A program made the position numbers and the translations under genes. Shown one piece after another: positions 57,461 through 64,000 of a DNA stretch of 64,000 nt; within the stretch, counting starts at the first letter, position 1; each line of letters starts with the position of its first letter. The notes beneath the pieces were generated by a model. The model saw only the letters and a list, made by a program, of their open reading frames with translations. It was not told the DNA's origin and did not search any database. The stretch is from Haematobia irritans (lineage: Eukaryota > Arthropoda > Insecta > Diptera > Muscidae), in the NCBI RefSeq assembly GCF_050003625.1, contig NC_134400.1, forward strand, positions 195,251,918 to 195,315,917, written 5' to 3'.

Positions 57461-57732
57461 GAAATACAATTTTGACAAATTTTTTATAGAAATAAAATTT
57501 TGGCAAAATTTTCTATAGAAATAAAATTTTCTATAGAAAAAAAATATATTGACAAATTTGTCTATAGAAATAAAATTTTGACAAAACTTTCTAAAGAAAT
57601 AAAATTTTGACAAAATTTTCTATAGAAATAAAAATTTGACAAAATTTTCTATAGAAATAAAAATTTGACAAAATTTTCTATAGAAATAAAATTTATTGAA
57701 TTTTATAGAAATAAAATTTTGACAATATTGGT
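57455..57732 (+). repeat. 29-bp repeat array
   Basis: About nine monomers continue the 53.4-56.9 kb array on the other side of the composite repeat. This suggests the composite repeat inserted into the array. Confidence 0.88.
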
Positions 57733-59074
57733 ACAAAAAAATTTACCGGTCAGTATATTTCGAACAGAATAACCAATTTCCAAAGAAAATGATTTTCACT
57801 GTTAGAACAGTATGGTCATTACCGAAAATATTATAATCAGTGATTGGAGATTTTTTTATTACTTTTCCCGTAGAAAATCTCCAAATTCAAAATTCATTTA
57901 CAGATTTGAGATCACTCACATTAAATTGATGTCATCGAAAGATGCCTAAGCATACCCCCACATAGAATGAGCATAAATAATAATGCTCTATAAAATGGAA
58001 TTTATGACAAACATAAAAATAAGATTTTCCCCAGATTTGGGTATGACAACGCACACACATACAAATACACTCGTAAAAAGGTTAAACCAAAAATTTATGT
58101 CATATGATTCCATTTGATTGTCTCGAACTTATGTCATTGTACCCATTATGAATTTCTTTTCCGGGCTACCCCCACTCAGTCATACATATAAGAATAGGGA
58201 AATGTCACCGTTTTCTCTACCATTCATGTTTAAATTTGAAAAAAAAAGAAACAAAAACAAAAAAAATCAGCAACAGCAAAAATACGACATAAATAATGTC
58301 TATGATTTGAGCTGATTATAGCAAAAACAACATAGTAAGCCACCATCATCAACCTTTCCCACCTATCCAAGAGAAGAGCAAAAAACAAAAAAAAAAAAAC
58401 AGAGCTGTAGTACATAGCAAAATGTTTTACGACAAACTTACAAGATGCCTAAAAGGCATTATCGAAACAGCAACAACGACAACTCTGACCTAAAATTGAG
58501 TCAACCATTTGGAAGACAAAAGAGTTGCGGCAACACACCATTTAAAGAAGAAGGCCAACGACACCAAGAAGAGTTCTGAATTTAACACCATCACCACCAT
58601 CACAGTCATTTCCAAAATCTTTGCAAATCAAGTGTATGTAGTATTCACGGATGGGGCCAAGACACCCGTCCAATATTTCCCATTTCATAGAATTTAACAA
58701 TCAGGCCGACCTCACCGATCACCCCTGACCAAGAATATAAAAAAAAAACAAAAACACCAAAAATACTCTTACAAAGAACTCAACTTCTTTCGTAGGGCAT
58801 GAAACCGTTCTGCTCGTAGCTTAACTACTTCACCAGAACCAACGACCGGCAATAACCAAAATGGCATAGCATCATGGATAGGGATGCCATTGAATGATAA
58901 TTTAAAAAATTATAACAGATATATAAAATTAATATAAAAAAACAAAAAATCTCATAAATATTAACATTTATATTAAATTTAAATGAAAATTAAATGACTC
59001 AAACTACACTAAAATACATTAAATAAAATTTACTAATTTAGGTATAATTGAAAGTCTGACCAATTTTCATGTTT
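57733..59074. other. Low-repeat stretch
   Basis: Poly-A runs (58238-58268, 58385-58400, 58739-58750) and AACAGCAAC-type simple sequence occur. Short frames (58118-58697) show no domain. No gene was recognised. Confidence 0.4.
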
Positions 59075-59087
59075 TAAGCATCTCTCA

Positions 59088-59251
59088 CTGCAATATGGAA
59101 CGCCGTTCGGACTCGGCTATAAAAAGGAGGTTCCTTGTCATTGAGCTTAACATGGAATCGGGCAGCACTCAGTGATAAGAGAGAAGTTCACCAATGTGGT
59201 AACACAATGGACTGAATAGTCTAAGTGAGCCTGATACATCGGGCTGCCATC
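59088..59251 (+). mobile_element. 5'-truncated tRNA-SINE (164 bp)
   Basis: It starts at CTGCAATATGGAACGCCG and ends GGGCTGCCATC. A 13-bp target duplication TAAGCATCTCTCA lies at 59075-59087 and 59252-59264. Promoter boxes are absent. Confidence 0.93.
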
Positions 59252-59264
59252 TAAGCATCTCTCA

Positions 59265-60838
59265 TAACTTAAAAAAAATTTCTTTTTTAAACAATCGGCA
59301 CAGCATCAAATACCCGCTGGACTGAACATTTTAATTTTATTGTCATTATTTGGGAAAATTTATTAACCTTATATTCATATGGCATCCCTACTTAGAATCT
59401 GCATCTAAAATTAAAAGTAAAACTTAAAATTAAAATAAAAAAAAAATAAAATAAAATAAAACTCAATTAAATTTGAAATTAAAAATTAAAATTACAATAA
59501 AAATAAAAAAATTAATTAAAATAAAATTTATAATTAAAATAAAAATCAAATTAAAAAGTATAATTTTTAAGTTTTTTGTGCTTTTTCTATCAGTATTTTA
59601 CAAATGAAAGATCTATATTTATTAGATCGCAAGCTCGAAAAAACATATAACTTTCACAGACAATTGAAATTAAAAAATAGAAGAAAAAAAAATAAATTAT
59701 TATAAATTCTAAACAAATAAAAACAACTTATAAAACAAAGCTTTCTTTCTCTCATACTCTAAGCAAACTTAAAAAAATTTTCATTTTTTGAAAAAAAAAA
59801 ACCGAAAAAAATTCAAATCTTCGCTGGGTTTTTGATGTTTATTACATTGTTACTTTCTTATTGTGGTTTTGTGACATTTAATTGTTCAAAATATAAATTT
59901 TCACTTCAAACGACCAAATAGCATATTTTCTAATATTTCTATATTGGAAGTGAAAAAATTATATAGGATCTTGGGATGCGTTTGGCAAGTAACATTTATG
60001 AAACAAATTCCAGTTTTCTTTGGGGGAAGATTTATAATCCTTATCTTCATATGGCATCCCTACTTAAAATCTGTATCTAAATCAGCAAAATGAAAAACAT
60101 CAAAAATTATTTGAATTCTTTGGGGATGTATGTATCTGTGCATGTGTGTGTGTGTGAAAGAATTGTTGTTGGTTTTGTGAAATCTGAATCTGTGGCCACT
60201 CGTGTCGTTATCCATGTGATCCAAAGAGCATGTTACCACCATAAACCTTCTGTTGTTTTATTTAATTCTTTCATCGGCTTTAGTTGTGAGCTTGTTGGTG
60301 CTTGAGCTGGTGCTGGTGTTTTGTGGCACAGCTACTGCTAGTGCTGCTGCTGCTGCTGAAGCTGATACCATTGCTGCCTATGATGCTAAAGCTATGTCAA
60401 GTTATACCATAAACAAAATCGAGAAGCTGGGCCCAACCACCACCAAACCCAAACTCACAACTAGGAGCCAACGATCCGAATGGCAAAGAAACCAACAAGC
60501 CAACCAACCAACCATCCATTCATTCATTCATTCATATACTAAGTGTATTGTTGTATTTTTATTACAATATTGACCTAGTTTCATTTTTTGGTTTTTTTTT
60601 ATGTTCTCAAATACTCACTCACACACACCCTCATTTAAATTTGTGTAAGATTGTATTTGGCATTACTGACGACAGAGGTATAATGATAAAGTCACAAATT
60701 CTTAGGGATATGCAGAGACCTCAAACTAGATGAGCATTTATTATACGGCGAAATATTTTTAATTCATTTATATGAGAAAGTTTATTAGGGAATTTCAAAT
60801 GATATTAAAATTTCGGGATTAAAGAACAACAAAGTAAT
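59265..60838. other. AT-rich, low-repeat stretch
   Basis: AT-only words (AAATTAAAATAAAA) fill 59400-59560, resembling 20440-20920. A possible decayed relative of the CCCAGY element lies at 59935-60030. A (GCT)n tract is at 60336-60360. The frame at 60253-60573 has no domain and depends on this tract. Confidence 0.4.
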
Positions 60839-60839
60839 T

Positions 60840-63800
60840 AAAATTTTATTTTTATCAAAATTTTATTTATACACAAATATTATGTCAAAATTTTATTTCT
60901 ATAGAAAATGTTGTCAAATTTTTATTTTTAAAGAAAAATTTGTCAAAATTGTATTTTTTTAGATTTTTTTTTTTAAATTTTATTTCTATAGAAAATTTTG
61001 TCAACATTTTTTTCTATAGAATTTTTTTTTCAAAATTTTATTTCTATATAAAATTTTGTCAAAATTTTATTTCTATAAAAAATTTTGTCAACATTTTATT
61101 ATTTAGAAAATTCTGTCAAAATCTTATTTCTATAGAAAATTTTGTCAAAATTTTATTGCTATAGAAAATTTTGGCAAAATTTTATTTATATAGAAATATT
61201 TTTCCAAAATTTTATTTCCATAGCAAAATTTTGTCAAAATTTTATTTCTATAGAAAATTTTGTCATAATATTATTTCCACAGAAACATTTTGTCAATATT
61301 TTATTTCTATAGAAAATTTTGTCAACATTTTATTTATTTAGAAAATTTTGTCAAAATTGTATTTCCATAGAAAATTTTGTCAAAATTTTTTATATAGAAA
61401 TATTTTTCCAAAATTTTATTTCCATAGCAAAATTTTGTCAAAATTTGATTGCTATAGAAAATTTTGTCAAAATTTTATTTCTAAAGAAAATTTTGTCAAA
61501 ATTTTATTTCTATAGAAAATTTTGTCAAAATTTAATTTCTATAGAAAATTTTGTCAAAATTTTATTTCTATAGAAAACTTTGTCAAAATTGTATTTCTAT
61601 AGGAAACTTTGTCAAAATTTTATTTCCATAGAAAATGTTGTCAAAATTTAATTTCTATAGAGAATTTTGTCAAAATTTTATTTCTTTAGAAAATTTTGTC
61701 AAAATTTTATTTCTATAGAAAACTTTGTCAAAATTGTATTTCTATAGAAAATTTTGTCAAAATTTTATTTCCATAGAACCATTTTATCAAAATTTTATTT
61801 CCATAGAACATTTTGTCAAAATTTAATTTCTATAGAGAATTTTGTCAACATTTTATTTATTTAGAAAATTTTGTCAAAATTTTATTTTTATAAAAAATTT
61901 TGTCAAAATTTTTTATATAGAAATATTTTTCCAAAATTTGATTGCTATAGAAAATTTTGTCAAAATTTGATTGCTATAGAAAATTTTGTCAACATTTTAT
62001 TTCTATAGAAAATTTTGTCAAAATTTTATTTCTATAGAAAATTTTGTCAAAATTTTATTTCTATAAAAAATTTTGTCAAAATTTTATTTCTATAGAAAAC
62101 TTTGTCAAAATTGTATTTCTATAGAAAATTTTGTCAAAATTTTATTTCCGTAGAAACATTTTATCAAAATTTTATTTCCATAGAAAATTTTGTCAAAATT
62201 TAATTTCTATAGAGAATTTTGTCAACATTTTATTTCCATAGAAAATTTTGTCAAAATTTTATTTTTATAAAAAATTTTGTCAAAATTTTATTTCCATAGA
62301 AACATTTTATCAAAATTTTATTTCCATAGAAAATGTTGTCAAAATTTAATTTCTATAGAGAATTTTGTCAAAATTTTATTTCTTTAGAAAATTTTGTCAA
62401 AATTTTATTTCTATAGAAAATTTTGTCAAAATTTTATTTCTATAGAAAACTTTGTCAAAATTGTATTTCTATAGAAAATTTTGTCAAAATTTTATTTCCA
62501 TAGAAACATTTTATCAAAATTTTATTTCCATGGAAAATTTTGTCAAAATTTAATTTCTATAGAGAATTTTGTCAACATTTTATTTATTTAGAAAATTTTG
62601 TCAAAATTGTATTTCCATAGAAAATTTTGTCAAAATTTTATTTTTATAAAAAATTTTGTCAAAATTTTTTATATAGAAATATTTTTCCAAAATTTGATTG
62701 CTATAGAAAATTTTGTCAAAATTTGATTGCTATAGAAAATTTTGTCAAAATTTTATTTATATAGAAATATTTTATCAAAATTTTATTTCTATAGAAAATG
62801 TTGTCAAAATTTTATTTCTATAGAAAATTTTGTCAAATTGTATTTCTATAGAAAATTTTGTCAAAATTTTATTTTTATAGAAAATTGTGTCAAAATTTTA
62901 TTTTTATAGAAGCATTTTGTCAAAATTTTATTTCCATAGAAACATTTTATCAAAATTTTATTTCCATAGAAAATTTTGTCAAAATTTAATTTCTATAGAG
63001 AATTTTGTCAACATTTTATTTATTTAGAAAATTTTGTCAAAATTGTATTTCCATAGAAAATTTTGTCAAAATTTTATTTTTATAAAAAATTTTGTCAAAA
63101 TTTTTTATATAGAAATATTTTTCCAAAATTTGATTGCTATAGAAAATTTTGTCAAAATTTGATTGCTATAGAAAATTTTGTCAAAATTTTATTTATATAG
63201 AAATATTTTATCAAAATTTTATTTCTATAGAAAATTTTGTCAAATTGTATTTCTATAGAAAATTTTGTCAAAATTTTATTTCTATAGAAAATTGTGTCAA
63301 AATTTTATTTTTATAGAAGCATTTTGTCAAAATTTTATTTCTATAGCAATATTTTTTCAAAATTTATTTCTATAGAAAATTTTGTCAAAATTTTATTTCT
63401 TTAGAATAATTCGCCAAAATTTTATTTCTATAGAAAGTTTTATTAACATTTGATTTCTATAGAAAATTTTTTCAAAATTTAATTTCCGTGAATATATATT
63501 TTGTCTAAATTTTATTTTTATAGAAATATTTTGTCACATTTAGAAAATTGTGTCAAAATTTTATTTCTTAATTTTAAATTTAATTTTTCTAAAATTTTAT
63601 TGCTATAGAAAATTTTGTCAATATTTTATTTTTATAGAAGCATTTTGTCAACATTTTATTTCTATAGAAATATTTTTCTAAATTGATTTCTATAGAAAAT
63701 TTTGTCAAAATTTTATTTCTTTTGAGTAATTCGCCAAAATTTTATTTCTGTAGAAAGTTTTATTAACATTTTTTTTCTATAGAAAATTTTTTCAATATTT

Positions 63801-64000
63801 TAATTCCGTGAAAATAATTTGTCAAAATTTTATTTTTATAGAAATATTTTGTCAACATTTTATTTCCTATAGAAAATTGGCAAAATTTTATCTCTATAGA
63901 AAATTTTTCAACATATGATTTCTATAGAAAATTTTGTCAATATATTAATTCTACAGAAAATTTTGTCAAAATTATATTATTATAGAAAATTTTCTATGGA
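60840..64000 (-). repeat. 29-bp repeat array, reversed, runs off the window
   Basis: More than 100 monomers. Higher-order blocks occur: the ordered series TTTCCATAGAAACATTTTATC / TTAATTTCTATAGAGAATTTTG / TTTATTTAGAAAATT / TTTTTTATATAGAAATATTT / TTTGATTGCTATAG recurs near 61780-61980, 62480-62760 and 62930-63200. The last two series are about 460 bp apart. Plus-strand frames (60940-61573) are array translations. Confidence 0.92.

Noticed and set aside
60253..60573. 106-codon frame with a hydrophobic N-terminus and poly-Ala
   Set aside because: It has no ATG at the reported start. The Ala run is a (GCT)n microsatellite and the rest is unrelated to any family I know.

Overview
This is a eukaryotic, very AT-rich, repeat-dominated window. 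It probably comes from a higher fly (calyptrate Diptera, most likely a muscid). The reasons are tRNA-derived SINEs, Penelope-like elements, a DD41D Tc1/mariner relative, GACGG-rich dispersed repeats that end in GGGTATAAA, and huge arrays of a 29-bp repeat. The species is inference from general familiarity; no search was run. I found no intact protein-coding gene, rRNA or functional tRNA gene. The window could be intergenic or lie inside a large intron.

The dominant component is a 29-bp monomer built from the palindrome TTTCTATAGAAA, then TAAAATTTTGAC and AAAATTT. It fills roughly half of the window in orientation-coherent blocks. On + it runs at 4.4-9.3, 12.3-15.6, 31.3-31.8, 32.5-32.7, 35.5-38.0, 45.1-47.2 and 52.9-57.7 kb. 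Reversed, it runs at 1.5-1.9, 20.9-22.2, 23.8-30.4, 39.4-43.3 and 60.8-64.0 kb. Because 29 is not a multiple of 3, and one strand has a single stop per monomer, the arrays give many false 60-113 codon reading frames rich in F, Y, K, I and N. Several arrays are bounded by GTTGCCAC-type ends. One copy (45060-47226) has both ends and a near-perfect 8-bp target duplication, so the array appears to be the body of a mobile element.

Interspersed elements are nested. A dispersed-repeat family with a palindromic head and a 153-bp minisatellite occurs as two inverted copies near the two ends of the window (270-2101 and 50938-52172). A second dispersed family (18562-20430) contains a (TA)67 tract and a deleted DD41D transposon (18746-19678). 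One tRNA-derived SINE family has five copies, three with clear target-site duplications. A composite repeat with internal pol III promoter boxes occurs twice (10253-11125 and 56917-57460).

The most interesting material is Penelope-like (PLE). A decayed reverse transcriptase/GIY-YIG pseudogene lies on the minus strand (33041-35414), with 3' ends at 32.7 and 47.5 kb. A complete, canonical hammerhead ribozyme is present at 28037-28081 (+), and a paralogue at 36013-36057 (-) carries a core C3-to-U change. The AT-rich stretches between repeats (for example 17.1-18.5, 22.3-23.8, 30.4-31.2, 38.0-39.4, 43.3-44.6, 49.1-50.5, 57.7-59.0 and 59.3-60.8 kb) show microsatellites but no recognisable exons.
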